Shown here one piece after another: positions 15,683 to 25,500 of a stretch of DNA of 31,381 nucleotides. The stretch's first letter is position 1; each line of letters begins with the position of its first letter. The notes beneath the pieces were generated by a model. It searched no databases. It was not told the origin of the DNA and saw only the letters and a list, made by a program, of their open reading frames with translations. The DNA comes from CAZGVV01 sp964529155 (GTDB taxonomy: Bacteria; Pseudomonadota; Alphaproteobacteria; Rickettsiales; SXRF01): NCBI GenBank assembly GCA_964529155.1, contig CAZGVV010000018.1:1-31381 (forward strand), written 5' to 3'. The translations under genes and the position numbers were made by a program.

Positions 15683-16944
15683 CGGCGGTGATATAGCAGG
15701 ATAACGACGCCGGCGATTAATAGTGGCTCCGCAGGTTTACGGTAACGACCTTCTACGGTGAATTGCTGTTGCATGCCAAGCATTCCCATTAATATCAAGC
15801 CCAGGGCCGGCACTAATAATACGCGCCATGGCGCACGCCTGCATTGCATGGTGAGTCCAATCAGTTCTATGAAAAGCGGGAGTATAAGCCACCGACTTTG
15901 AATGGCGAGCCAACCCATCCAAATAGCGTTATTATTGTCTGGCCAGGAAGGGTCCAGAAATAATTTTATAAGATTTACAAACCACATTTTCCACGGCGTA
16001 TATGTTTTACCTGGATACGCATGTGCTTCTTCTAAAGCTACGTTCCAATCCGTTCGTCCATGTGCAGGGTCGATGGTAAAATGGAAACTCCCCGTCGCTT
16101 TCGGCTGCCATGTGGAAAAGGGGGCGAATGGTTGATTATTGATGGCGCATTGCCCAAAGTGATATCCTCCATTCTCTACGACCGAAAAATCAATATTGGC
16201 AGTTTGTGCAGCATTATGGATAGCGTTATATGCGGTAAATCCAAAAGGTGCACAAAAATTGAGCCTTACTTGTGAATGCCAGCAGGCAGGAATAAGCATT
16301 GCGCCAAAGAGTATTACAGTAAGCGTAGCTCTATTTAATATGCGTTGCCAAGGTTTGCCCAGGCATAGCACTGCTAAGCAAATGGCTGCCATAGGAAGCG
16401 CAGTCATGCGTGTATAGCTCGCTAAAGCCCATACCAATGCCGCCCATGCATAGGACGTAAGGCTGCCTAATCGCCAGGCACGCAGCGTAAGCCATATGCT
16501 AGCAGCCATTAAGGTAAGCAACAGTGTTTCGTTCATGAAGTAGCTGTAAATCATGATAAGTGATGGCATGAGAGCGATGGCGGTTGCCCCAGCTAATGCC
16601 CAGTTTTTTGATACCAGTTCTTGAAGCGCCTTATACCAAAACCACGGCAATAACGCGGATAATATGCTGGTAAATAGGCCAATTGCCCAAATATTATCCA
16701 TAGATAAGAAGCGTATAGCGGTTAAATACGCCTGGTACATTATCGGGTCGCTGCTGCCAAAAAGTCGTGGATGGAAAAACGTTTCTGTATGCGACCACCA
16801 GCGTTCAGGATCTGAAAATATGTTATTGATAGGGTTGAATAATAAGACGTAATATCCGCGAAATAGTAAGGATAGGCCAAAAGCTAACTGCAAAAATGAA
16901 TGCATATGCTCACTGGCCCAGAAACAATGTATGCGAAGCTTCAT
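15616..16944 (-). CDS. GT-C-type integral membrane glycosyltransferase (ArnT/PMT-like)
   Basis: About 442 residues with some ten transmembrane segments. The first outer loop contains FSDPERWW, similar to the acidic motif of GT-C enzymes that use polyprenyl-phosphate sugars, and the helix pair ALMPSLIMIYSYFMNETLLL resembles PMT/ArnT family members. The start is uncertain: MKLRIHCFWASEH at 16944 or MWC at 16953, neither with a strong ribosome binding site. It is the last recognisable member of the sugar cluster on this side and overlaps gmhB tail to tail. Transfer of a sugar from a lipid carrier on the periplasmic side is the likely role; the acceptor is unknown. Confidence 0.75.
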   Translation of the reverse strand: MKLRIHCFWASEHMHSFLQLAFGLSLLFRGYYVLLFNPINNIFSDPERWWSHTETFFHPRLFGSSDPIMYQAYLTAIRFLSMDNIWAIGLFTSILSALLPWFWYKALQELVSKNWALAGATAIALMPSLIMIYSYFMNETLLLTLMAASIWLTLRAWRLGSLTSYAWAALVWALASYTRMTALPMAAICLAVLCLGKPWQRILNRATLTVILFGAMLIPACWHSQVRLNFCAPFGFTAYNAIHNAAQTANIDFSVVENGGYHFGQCAINNQPFAPFSTWQPKATGSFHFTIDPAHGRTDWNVALEEAHAYPGKTYTPWKMWFVNLIKLFLDPSWPDNNNAIWMGWLAIQSRWLILPLFIELIGLTMQCRRAPWRVLLVPALGLILMGMLGMQQQFTVEGRYRKPAEPLLIAGVVILLYHRRYKATCNGTLSSHSTQVPTPAA

Positions 16945-17008
16945 GCACCACATATAGCGTCTAGATAAAAAACGAGATACAAGAAAATAGGATGTTTATC
17001 TGTCGCCA

Positions 17009-17036
17009 TTGACTTTTGAGCTGTGATCGCTAGAAC
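17009..17036 (+). promoter_or_regulatory. Possible sigma-70-type promoter for pstS
   Basis: TTGACT at 17009-17014 and TAGAAC at 17031-17036 are separated by 16 bases and lie about 40 bases before the pstS ATG. It is the best match in the short divergent spacer between the membrane glycosyltransferase and pstS. No convincing Pho box overlaps it. Confidence 0.35.
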
Positions 17037-17074
17037 CGGCGCAGAAACCGGCTGGCAGGAGAGGTTTAGCAGTC

Positions 17075-18112
17075 ATGTCCATTGCCTCGCGTATCGCGTT
17101 TGCGGCGTTGCTGTGCCTAATTGCCGTTGCAAGCCAGGGGTGCCGCCACGAAGAGCGATTAAATGCCGGTGGTTCCACTTTTATTTATCCTATGATGAGC
17201 AAATGGACGAGCGAATATTATAAGCATCGCCATATTCAGGTGAATTACCAATCCGTAGGATCAGGGGCAGGAATTCGGCAGATGAGCGCCGGATTATTTG
17301 ATTTTGGGTGTTCCGATAGTCCGATGAACGACGAACAATTAAAGCGTGCGCAGGAACAGGGCGGCGAAGTGATCCATATTCCCTTGGTGATGGGAGGGGT
17401 GGTTCCATCCTATAACCTTCCTGAAATAAAAGAAAAAATTCGCTTTACGGGGCCTGTATTGGCGGAAATTTTCCTGGGCCGTATTACACAATGGAATGAT
17501 CCGGCACTTCAGGCAATTAATCCTGGGGTAAGATTGCCAGATAAAAGCATTGCTGTAGTGCATCGATCGGATGGGAGCGGCACCACATATTTGTGGGCTG
17601 ATTATTTAAGCCGGGTAAGTGCTGCATGGAAAAAAGAGATTGGGGCGGGAACGTCGCTTAATTGGCCGGTTGGTATTGGGCAGAAGGGTAATGAAGGTGT
17701 GGCCGGGCAAATTGCGCGCAATGAAGGAAGTCTGGGATACATTGAATTAGTCTATGCAATGCAAAATCAGATGCAGTTTGGCATGGTGCAAAACCGTGAA
17801 GGGGTGTTTGTCGAAGCTAATTTGGAATCAGTGACTGCCGCAGCAGATGCCGGTATAGCGAGTATTCCTGAGGATTTTAGGTATTCGATTGCCAACGGTC
17901 CGGGACAGGGTACTTATCCGATCAGTGGCACTAGCTGGGCGATTTTTTATGCCAATCAACCGACGGAGAAGCGTCATTTGATTTTAGATTTTATTCGATT
18001 CATCACGCAGGACGGCCAGCATTTTGCAAAAGATTTTCATTATGCGCCACTACCGGCTACGCTAGCACAGCGTATTGCGCGTAAGCTGGAGAAATGGGAG
18101 AAGGCATCATGA
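17075..18112 (+). CDS. pstS: Phosphate ABC transporter substrate-binding lipoprotein
   Basis: PstS family, 345 residues. The N-terminus is a lipoprotein signal with the lipobox ending VASQGC, so Cys23 should be acylated. The phosphate-binding stretches are all present: AGGSTFIYPMMSKW, GSGAGI, SDSPMND and RSDGSGTTYLW. It binds periplasmic phosphate and hands it to the permease encoded immediately downstream (four-base ATGA overlap). AGGAGAGG lies about 11 bases before the ATG. The gene begins the GC-richer right half of the window and marks the end of the sugar cluster. Confidence 0.95.
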   Translation: MSIASRIAFAALLCLIAVASQGCRHEERLNAGGSTFIYPMMSKWTSEYYKHRHIQVNYQSVGSGAGIRQMSAGLFDFGCSDSPMNDEQLKRAQEQGGEVIHIPLVMGGVVPSYNLPEIKEKIRFTGPVLAEIFLGRITQWNDPALQAINPGVRLPDKSIAVVHRSDGSGTTYLWADYLSRVSAAWKKEIGAGTSLNWPVGIGQKGNEGVAGQIARNEGSLGYIELVYAMQNQMQFGMVQNREGVFVEANLESVTAAADAGIASIPEDFRYSIANGPGQGTYPISGTSWAIFYANQPTEKRHLILDFIRFITQDGQHFAKDFHYAPLPATLAQRIARKLEKWEKAS

Positions 18113-19920
18113 GTGCTGCAGATCGCGTGTTTAGTGGTTTGTGCCGGGGGGCAGCGCTGCTTATCATTGTGTTGGCCCTATTGTTGGTGATTGTATTGTT
18201 GCAACAATCCTGGGCAGCGATGATGCAAATTGGTCCAGGATTTTTAATCAATTCTGTGTGGGAACCTGAACCTAGTCACCGCCATTTCGGGGCATTGGCG
18301 TTTATTTATGGAACGGTGAGCACGTCGGCCATTGCGTTAATGATAGCAGTGCCATTGGGGGTGGCAACGGCGGCGTTCTTATCGGAATATGCACCGTATT
18401 GGCTGCAGCGTGTTGGAGCGCCGCTGGTGGAAATGCTGGCGGCGGTGCCAAGCGTGGTATATGGCTTCTGGGGATTGTTCGTGCTGGCGCCGTTATTGCA
18501 AGCAGTCGTGCTGAATTTAGGTGGCCCAGATCGTGGTGGTGTTGGTATTTTACCGGCGGGCATCGTGCTTGCCATTATGATTATTCCCTATATTTCCTCC
18601 ATCACCTATGACGTATTTCGTGCCGTGCCCAGGGCGCAGCGGGAAGGTGGAATGGCGCTCGGTGCGACGCGGTGGCAGATATTACGTTCGATCATTTTGC
18701 CATATGCAAAGCCGGGGATCATTGGAGGGTGTTTTATTGCACTCGGCCGTGCGCTTGGTGAGACCATGGCGGTGACCATGCTGATTGGAAATAGCGCCAT
18801 TATTAAGCTTTCATTATTTGCTACCGGCAATTCCATTGCCAGTGTTATTGCTAATGAATTCACTGAGGCAACCTATGATTTATACCTTTCGGCACTAGTG
18901 GAATTAGGGTTGGTTTTAATGCTGGTGAGTGTCACCATGAATGCGCTGGCTAAATTGCTGCTGCGCCGGATGGGGCGGCCTGCTCGTGCGAGTCGGAAAG
19001 AAAAATCGCAAGAAAGTGTATCTACGGTTATTACTCCGCTGGCTATTCCACATCCCATGGAAAACAATATTCCAGTAACCCGTCACCGGGCTGCGCGAAG
19101 GGCTAATGGCGTGGCTGCGGGTATGCTGGGGATGGCGATGGCAATTACCATCGCTCCTTTGTTTTTCATTTTAGGTTATTTATTGTTTGAAGGGCTGGGC
19201 GCATTGGACTGGAATTTTTTCACCCAGTTGCCCGCACCTGTGGGTGAAAATGGCGGCGGGATGGCTAATGCGATGCTTGGCAGCGCCATGCTCGTCGGTC
19301 TTGCTACGGTGATGGCGGTACCGGTAGGATTTTTGGCGGCGGTTTATTTGGCGGAATACCGCAGCAAGCGGCTGGGTCCTGCTGTGCGGTTTATTGCTGA
19401 ATTGCTCGCCAGTGTACCCTCTATTGTGATTGGTATTTTTGCCTATAGCCTGGTGGTAAGGCCCATGGGGTATTTTTCCGGTTGGGCGGGGGCAGTGGCA
19501 TTAGCGATTATGATGGTTCCAGTGTTTATGCGGGCGGCAGAGGAGGGGCTTCTGCTGGTGTCGCAGGAATTGCGCCATGCCAGTGACGCGCTGGGCGCAA
19601 GGCGCTGGCAAACGGTGATGCGTGTCGTGCTTCCGGCTGCATTGCCTACGCTTATTACCGCGCTATTTCTGTCGGTTGCGCGTATTGCGGGGGAAACGGC
19701 ACCGCTGTTGCTTACGGCATCCAGCAACCAATATTGGCCCACGTCGCCCAGTGATTTTATGCCCTCATTGCCAGTATATATTTTCAACTATGCCGTAAGC
19801 CCTTATGCTGATTGGCATCGCCAGGCGTGGGCGGCGGCACTGGTGTTGCTGGCGGTTATTATGACGCTCAATATCGGTGTGCGGATATTTGGCGGAAAAC
19901 GCCAGGTTCCGGCTAGCTAA
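18109..19920 (+). CDS. Fused PstC-PstA phosphate permease
   Basis: A single 603-residue chain carries two complete phosphate-permease halves. The PstC-like half (about 1-295) has the ATPase-contact loop EGGMALGATRWQILRSIILP and LGRALGETMAVTM. A polar linker of roughly 40 residues (ARASRKEKSQESVST) joins it to the PstA-like half, which has DALGARRWQTVMRVVLPAA and VARIAGETAPLLL. PstC and PstA are normally separate. The start at 18109 overlaps the pstS stop (ATGA) and has GGAGAAGG just upstream; an ATG at 18094 is also in frame. No pstB ATPase or phoU follows, so the energising subunit must be encoded elsewhere. Confidence 0.93.
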   Translation: MSAADRVFSGLCRGAALLIIVLALLLVIVLLQQSWAAMMQIGPGFLINSVWEPEPSHRHFGALAFIYGTVSTSAIALMIAVPLGVATAAFLSEYAPYWLQRVGAPLVEMLAAVPSVVYGFWGLFVLAPLLQAVVLNLGGPDRGGVGILPAGIVLAIMIIPYISSITYDVFRAVPRAQREGGMALGATRWQILRSIILPYAKPGIIGGCFIALGRALGETMAVTMLIGNSAIIKLSLFATGNSIASVIANEFTEATYDLYLSALVELGLVLMLVSVTMNALAKLLLRRMGRPARASRKEKSQESVSTVITPLAIPHPMENNIPVTRHRAARRANGVAAGMLGMAMAITIAPLFFILGYLLFEGLGALDWNFFTQLPAPVGENGGGMANAMLGSAMLVGLATVMAVPVGFLAAVYLAEYRSKRLGPAVRFIAELLASVPSIVIGIFAYSLVVRPMGYFSGWAGAVALAIMMVPVFMRAAEEGLLLVSQELRHASDALGARRWQTVMRVVLPAALPTLITALFLSVARIAGETAPLLLTASSNQYWPTSPSDFMPSLPVYIFNYAVSPYADWHRQAWAAALVLLAVIMTLNIGVRIFGGKRQVPAS

Positions 19921-19959
19921 GCTATTGCCTTTTTACCTGTAATCACGTATGTAGCGCCT

Positions 19960-20837
19960 ATGACACACCGGAAATTTATCCTTGGCCTGATCCAAATGCG
20001 CATGCAATCCAGCCGTGACGCCAATATGGCGCACGCGATTGAAATGTTGGAGCAAGCTGCTGCGAAAGGCGTGCAGGTGGCATGCCTTCCTGAATTATTT
20101 TTATCACCGTATTTTTGTCAGGAAGAAAATCCGGATATTTTTAATTTGGCTGAAGCTGTGCCGGGGCCTGCAACGCAGGCATTGNNNNNNNNNNCAAACA
20201 TAAAATGGTCATCATCGGCTCACTCTTTGAACGGCGCACGGCGGGGATTTACCATAATACGGCGACAGTTCATGACGTGGACGGCGGGCTGGCGGGGGTG
20301 TATCGCAAGATGCATATCCCGGATGATCCACTGTATTACGAAAAATATTATTTCACGCCCGGTGATTTAGGCTTTCAGGCCTTTGACACGGCGCGTGCGC
20401 GCGTGGGCACATTAGTGTGCTGGGATCAGTGGTATCCTGAGGCGGCGCGCTTAACTGCCATGCAAGGCGCAGATGTCATTTGCTACCCGACTGCCATTGG
20501 CTGGCATCCAGGCGAAAAAGCGGAGTTTGGGGTAGCCCAACGTGAGGCATGGATTGCCGTGCAACGTGGGCACGCGATTGCTAATGGCGTCTATGTGGCC
20601 GCTGCGAACCGTGTGGGGCATGAAGCCGGCGTGGGGCAGGGAATTGAATTCTTTGGTAGCTCGTTCATTTTCGACCCATTTGGTCGCCCCTTGGCACAAG
20701 GTAGTACGGACAAAGAAGAAATTATTATGGCTGAGTTGGACACCCAACTTATCGAAGAAACGCGCCGTCATTGGCCGTTTTTCCGGGATCGCCGGGTAGA
20801 TGCGTTTGGTGGGATTACGGAGCGTTGGAGTAAATAG
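19960..20837 (+). CDS. aguB: N-carbamoylputrescine amidase, internal N gap
   Basis: Nitrilase-superfamily amidase that hydrolyses N-carbamoylputrescine to putrescine, CO2 and ammonia. The catalytic triad segments are LPELFLSPYFCQ (Glu), VYRKMHIPDDP (Lys) and TLVCWDQWYPEAAR (Cys), the last two typical of AguB. The N run at 20185-20194 lies between the Glu and Lys motifs. The frame changes across it by the ten-N count (true length 2 modulo 3), yet the sequence resumes as family-like KHKMVIIGSLFERR, so this is an assembly gap rather than a broken gene. The stop overlaps the aguA start by one base. Confidence 0.92.
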
Positions 20838-21874
20838 TGACAACCGCGTATCGCATGCCTGCCGAGTGGGAGAAGCAAGAAGCGACTTGGCTTGCATGGC
20901 CGCGCAAGCGTGCGGATTGGCCGGGGAAGTTCCAGCCAATCCCCTGGGTATACGGGGAAATTATCCGCCACATCGCGGCGCACCAGACCGTGCGCTTATT
21001 GGTGCGGGATGAGCGGGAAGAAGCGGCGGCATGTACGGTGCTTGAGCTTGCGCATGCGCCGATGGACCGGGTGGAATTATTGCGCGTTCCTACCAACCGA
21101 ATTTGGCTGCGCGATTCTGGCCCCATTTTTGTGCGTGATGCCAAGAACAAAAAAGCCATGTTGCATTTCCGCTTTAATGCCTGGGCGAAATATCCTGACC
21201 ACAAGCAAGACGCACATGTGCCGGAGCAGATTGCTGCCTATAACCAATTGCCGCTTATAAAGCCTATGCATAAAGGCAAGCGCGTGGTGCTGGAAGGCGG
21301 CGCGATTGATGTAAATGGCGCAGGCTCATTGCTTACCAGTGAAGAATGCCTGCTTTCCGACATTCAATGTCGTAACCCGGGATTTACGCATGAGGATTAC
21401 GAAGCTGTGTTTGCCCTGTATCTCGGTACGCCAAATGTGATTTGGCTGGGCCGCGGGATTGACGGTGATGATACGCATGGGCACATTGACGACCTGGCGC
21501 GTTTTGTGGCTCCAAGCGCAGTGGCGACCGTAGTGGAGCGTAACAAAACCGATCCCAATTACGCACCCCTGACCGATAATGTGAAGCGCTTGAAAAAAGC
21601 GCGCGACGAAAAAGGGCGGCAGCTGGATATTATCGAGCTTCCTATGCCCCGCCCGCTATATTTTGAAGGCCAGCGTTTGCCGGTATCGTATGCGAATTTT
21701 CTGATCATTAATGGTGCGGTATTGATGCCTACCTTTAATGATCCTGCGGATCGAATTGCTCTGAATTTGCTGGCGGAATGTTTCCCGAAACGGGAGATCA
21801 TCGGCATTCACGCGGTGGATTTTGTGCTGGGCTTGGGCACGTTGCATTGCATGAGTCAACAGGAGCCCGCTTGA
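20837..21874 (+). CDS. aguA: Agmatine deiminase
   Basis: Peptidylarginine-deiminase-like enzyme of 345 residues converting agmatine to N-carbamoylputrescine. It has the N-terminal MPAEWEKQEATWLAWP, the substrate-binding WLRDSGP and LEGGAID, the catalytic DDTHGHIDDLARF and the active-site Cys in GLGTLHCMSQQEPA at the C-terminus. The start is a GTG at 20837, one base inside the aguB stop. With aguB it forms a two-step putrescine route, which implies an arginine decarboxylase elsewhere in the genome. Confidence 0.95.
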   Translation: MTTAYRMPAEWEKQEATWLAWPRKRADWPGKFQPIPWVYGEIIRHIAAHQTVRLLVRDEREEAAACTVLELAHAPMDRVELLRVPTNRIWLRDSGPIFVRDAKNKKAMLHFRFNAWAKYPDHKQDAHVPEQIAAYNQLPLIKPMHKGKRVVLEGGAIDVNGAGSLLTSEECLLSDIQCRNPGFTHEDYEAVFALYLGTPNVIWLGRGIDGDDTHGHIDDLARFVAPSAVATVVERNKTDPNYAPLTDNVKRLKKARDEKGRQLDIIELPMPRPLYFEGQRLPVSYANFLIINGAVLMPTFNDPADRIALNLLAECFPKREIIGIHAVDFVLGLGTLHCMSQQEPA

Positions 21875-21905
21875 CCCGGCGCACGAGTCGCGCTACATAA
21901 GACCT

Positions 21906-22181
21906 ATGTCGCTCTTTGCCGGTTTTGCCATTCAAATCATTAACCTATACACCTATGTCGTCATGGCATGGGCAATTTTAGGGGCGTTGACGTATTTTGA
22001 CATTGTGAATCGCCGCAATCCGTTTGTTGCCAAGCTGGATTATGCATTGTTCCGCCTGGTAGACCCGGTGCTGAAACCCATCCGCCGCTGGATGCCGGAT
22101 TTAGGTGGGGTGGATATTTCACCGATTATTCTGATCCTGCTATTGAATTTCCTCATTCAACTATTGGGGCGCTATTTTTAA
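21906..22181 (+). CDS. YggT family membrane protein
   Basis: A 91-residue protein with two hydrophobic segments (about 8-30 and 68-88) and the family core LFRLVDPVLKPIRRWMPDLGGVDISPIILILLL. YggT proteins are small inner-membrane proteins often near cell-division or osmotic-stress genes; the molecular role is poorly known. It lies 31 bases after aguA and nine bases before the ferredoxin-like gene, so it may be in the same transcript. Confidence 0.9.
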   Translation: MSLFAGFAIQIINLYTYVVMAWAILGALTYFDIVNRRNPFVAKLDYALFRLVDPVLKPIRRWMPDLGGVDISPIILILLLNFLIQLLGRYF

Positions 22182-22190
22182 GCCACCCGC

Positions 22191-22505
22191 ATGCTATTTA
22201 AATCCCATATTTTCTGTTGCACTAATCGCCGTGATCCTGGCCATAAGCGCGGTTGCTGCGCCGAAAAAGGCGCGGAAGGGTTGCGGGATTACATGAAGAA
22301 GCGGGCAAAAGAACTCGGTTTGCCAAAAGTGCGCGTAAATACTGCCGGGTGCCTTGACCGCTGCGAACTTGGCCCGTGCATGGTGATTTACCCCGAAGGC
22401 ACGTGGTATACCTATAAAACCGAAGCAGATGTGGATGAAATTTTAGCGACGCATATAGCAGGCGGTGGACGCGTGGAGCGGCTGATGCTGCCGGGCAGTG
22501 ATTAA
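22191..22505 (+). CDS. Thioredoxin-like [2Fe-2S] ferredoxin
   Basis: A 104-residue protein of the thioredoxin-fold 2Fe-2S family. The cluster cysteines are in HIFCCTNRRDPGHKRGCC at the N-terminus and AGCLDRCELGPCMVIYPEG in the centre. Such proteins are electron carriers of unclear partner. It is the only separate 2Fe-2S carrier in the window and might in principle serve the Rieske protein at 14186-15091, though no linkage shows this. It is convergent with the aas-like gene; a short hairpin (GCGGT/ACCGC, 22518-22532) overlaps that gene's stop but has no T-tract. Confidence 0.9.
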   Translation: MLFKSHIFCCTNRRDPGHKRGCCAEKGAEGLRDYMKKRAKELGLPKVRVNTAGCLDRCELGPCMVIYPEGTWYTYKTEADVDEILATHIAGGGRVERLMLPGSD

Positions 22506-22521
22506 GCTGGTAATATTGCGG

Positions 22522-25500
22522 TCACGAACCGCTCTGCATGCCCATTTCTTTCGCCCGTACATAATCTATTTTCCCTGTTCCTAGCATCGGCACTTCTTTT
22601 ACCCACATGACGGTGCGGGGTAGAGCAAGTTCGGTGAGGCCGTGGGTGCGGAAGTGGGGCATGAGGGTTTCGCGGGTGATTTCTTCGTGCGTGGTGAGCA
22701 GTACGATTTGCTCACCTTTTTTCGCATCGGGGATGGAGATGGCGGCGTGCATGTGTTCGGGCCAGCATTTCACGGCGATTGCTTCCACTGCCGCCAGCGA
22801 CACCATTTCGCCGCCGATTTTAGCGAAGCGTTTTACGCGGCCTTTGATGGTGATATAGCCGGTGTCGTCTACGGCCACCACGTCACCGGTGTCGTGCCAG
22901 CCTTCTGCGGGTGGTTGGAGCACGCCGGGGTTATCGCTTTTAAAATAGCCGAGCATGATGTTGGGGCCGCGGACCCATAATTGACCACCTTCTTCAATGC
23001 CGGGTACCGGTTCTAAATGGTATTCAACGCTTGGAATAAAACGGCCCACGGTACCGGGTTTGCAATACATGGGGGTATTCACGGCAATGACCGGTGCGGT
23101 TTCGGTGACGCCGTAGCCTTCAAATATACGGATACCAAAACGTTCCATATAATTCTTGCGTGTTTCTTCGCGCAGTTTTTCAGCACCGGCGAAGACATAA
23201 CGGATGGTGTGGAAATCATAGGGCTGCGCAAAACGGGCATAGCCGGAGAGGAAGGTGTCGGTGCCAAACAGCATGGTAGCATTGGTGTCGTAAATGATCT
23301 CCGGGATGATGCGGTAATGCAGAGGTGAGGGATAAAAGAAGGTGCGAATGCCGGATAATAGCGGCAATAAGGTTCCGGCGGTGAGGCCAAAGGAGTGGAA
23401 CATCGGTAAGCAGTTAAATACAATATCTGTTGGTCCGAAATCTACGCATGCCGCTAGTTGCAGGCGGTTGGCCTGCACGTTGGCATGGCTTAATACCACC
23501 CCTTTTGGCGTGCCTTCGGAGCCGGACGTGAACAGGATAACGGCGGGCGCATCGGCGGGAGGCTTTGGCAGGCATGCATAGGGTATGCGCGGGGCAAGTG
23601 TGGCGAGAAGGCCATATAATTTGTCTGCCAGTGTGAGTTGCGCGCGAAAATCTTCTAGATAGATAACGCGAATATTGGCCTCCGTAAGTGCTTGCACCAC
23701 AGGCTCCAGCGAGGCCATCGTGATAAATTTATGCGCAGTGATTACACTGGTAACGCATGCCGCCTGACATGCATTGACGATTTGTGCAGGCCCAGCGCTG
23801 AAATTCAACATGGCAGGTACATGACCAAAGGCATGTAACCCAAAAAAGCTTAATGCATTGCCGGTGACGTTGGGGAGTAATAATCCTACGTTGCTTTCTA
23901 TGCCGATGGCTCGGTGGAACATGCGGCCCATGACGAATGTTTTGGCAATAAACGTGCGGTACGTGAGGGGCGCGCGTGCCATGTCTTCAACAATTATGTG
24001 CTTTCCGCCGTGTATGTCGCGTGCATTGAGCAGTGAGGTAAAAAGGGGCTGACGATAATGGGCGCTTTCAAACATCATGCGGGACATGATGTCATACAGC
24101 TGAAGTGCCGAACGCTGACGGCGGTGTTTACCTTTTATTTCTTCGGGAATATTTAGCTGACACGAAGGCAGAATAGTGAGGGTGATTTTGGGAAACCAGC
24201 AGAGGCGTTGCGTGCCGCGAAGACGGGAAAAGGGCGTGCGCTCTGCGCCGTCGATGCGGATGGGAAGCAGCTGCGCCCCTGCTTTGTCAGCAATGACGGC
24301 GGGACCTTCATATATTTTCATCAAAGAACCGGTGGTAGTAATACGCCCTTCCGGGAAGATCATGCATTTACGGTTTTCGCGCAGGGCTTCAATCAGCGAT
24401 TTTGCGGCCAGTGGATTGGTGGGATCGAGTGGAAATACGTTTACCAGTGACAAAAGCGGCTTAATCCACCAGCGTTTGGCGATATGGGTGTTGACGGCAA
24501 AAGTCACTGGCTCCGGCAGGGCGGCGGCGATGAGCAGTGGATCCAGAAACGATACATGATTGGCAATGATTAAGGTGTGTGGGCCAGCCGCGTGGTAGTG
24601 TTCCATGCCGCGTATTTCTAAGCGATACAGGCAGCGCAGCCCGATGCGTATAAAGCTGCGTAGTAATGCATCGGGTAGTAGTCGGCATATATACATGGCT
24701 ACAAGCCCATTGAGTATGGCCGTGGTGGCGAATACGGCCGGGATGCTAAAGGACAGTGCCAGCATGAGCAGCGTTGCCAAGGCGGCAGCTACCATGAACA
24801 ATGCATTCACCACGTTATTGGCTGCGATAATGCGCGCGCGGTGTGCTTCGCTGCTTTCCCGTTGCATGATAGCGTAAAGCGGAACGATATAGAGTCCGCC
24901 ACAAATCGCCACGCTGAGTAAATCAAGCAATGCATGGAAGGCGTGGGGTTGGCTGAGGAAGGTCCAGGCGTCGAGTAATTCAGGGCCAGGAAGCGGTATA
25001 GACAAGCGGCATAAATCAAAAGTGAAAAACGAAATACCAAGCGCAGCCAGCGGAACGTAATTGCTATGTACGCGGCCTTTTAATAAACGATTGCACCAGA
25101 CTGAGCCAATGCCGATGCCAATCGAGAACATGGTAAGAAATAAAGTAACCACGCTGGCGTTGGCGTGCCAGATATCTTTGGCGTAGCTGGGAAATTGCGA
25201 GAAAAAAACTGCGCCCACCAGCCAGAACCACGAAATACCCAGTATGCACCGGAACACACGCTTGTTTTCACGACTAAAGCGCAGGATGCGCAATGTTTCT
25301 GTGATGATATTCCACTGAATACGAAGTGTGGGGTCTGGTGCAGCGGCGGGAGGGATGAAGCGGCTGGCGGTGTAACCGGCGCCTGCCACGGCAAGCAATG
25401 TCAGGGTTACGATGAGTGGTCCCCCATTTCCTAAAATCAATAATCCACCGAGAATGGTGCCTGCGAGTATGGCAAGAAACGTTCCCGCTTCCACGTAGGC

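Noticed and set aside
17000..17028. Possible Pho box before pstS (CTGTCGC and CTGTGAT)
   Set aside because: The two words are 21 bases apart with no matching central repeat, so the 11-base periodicity of Pho boxes is not met.
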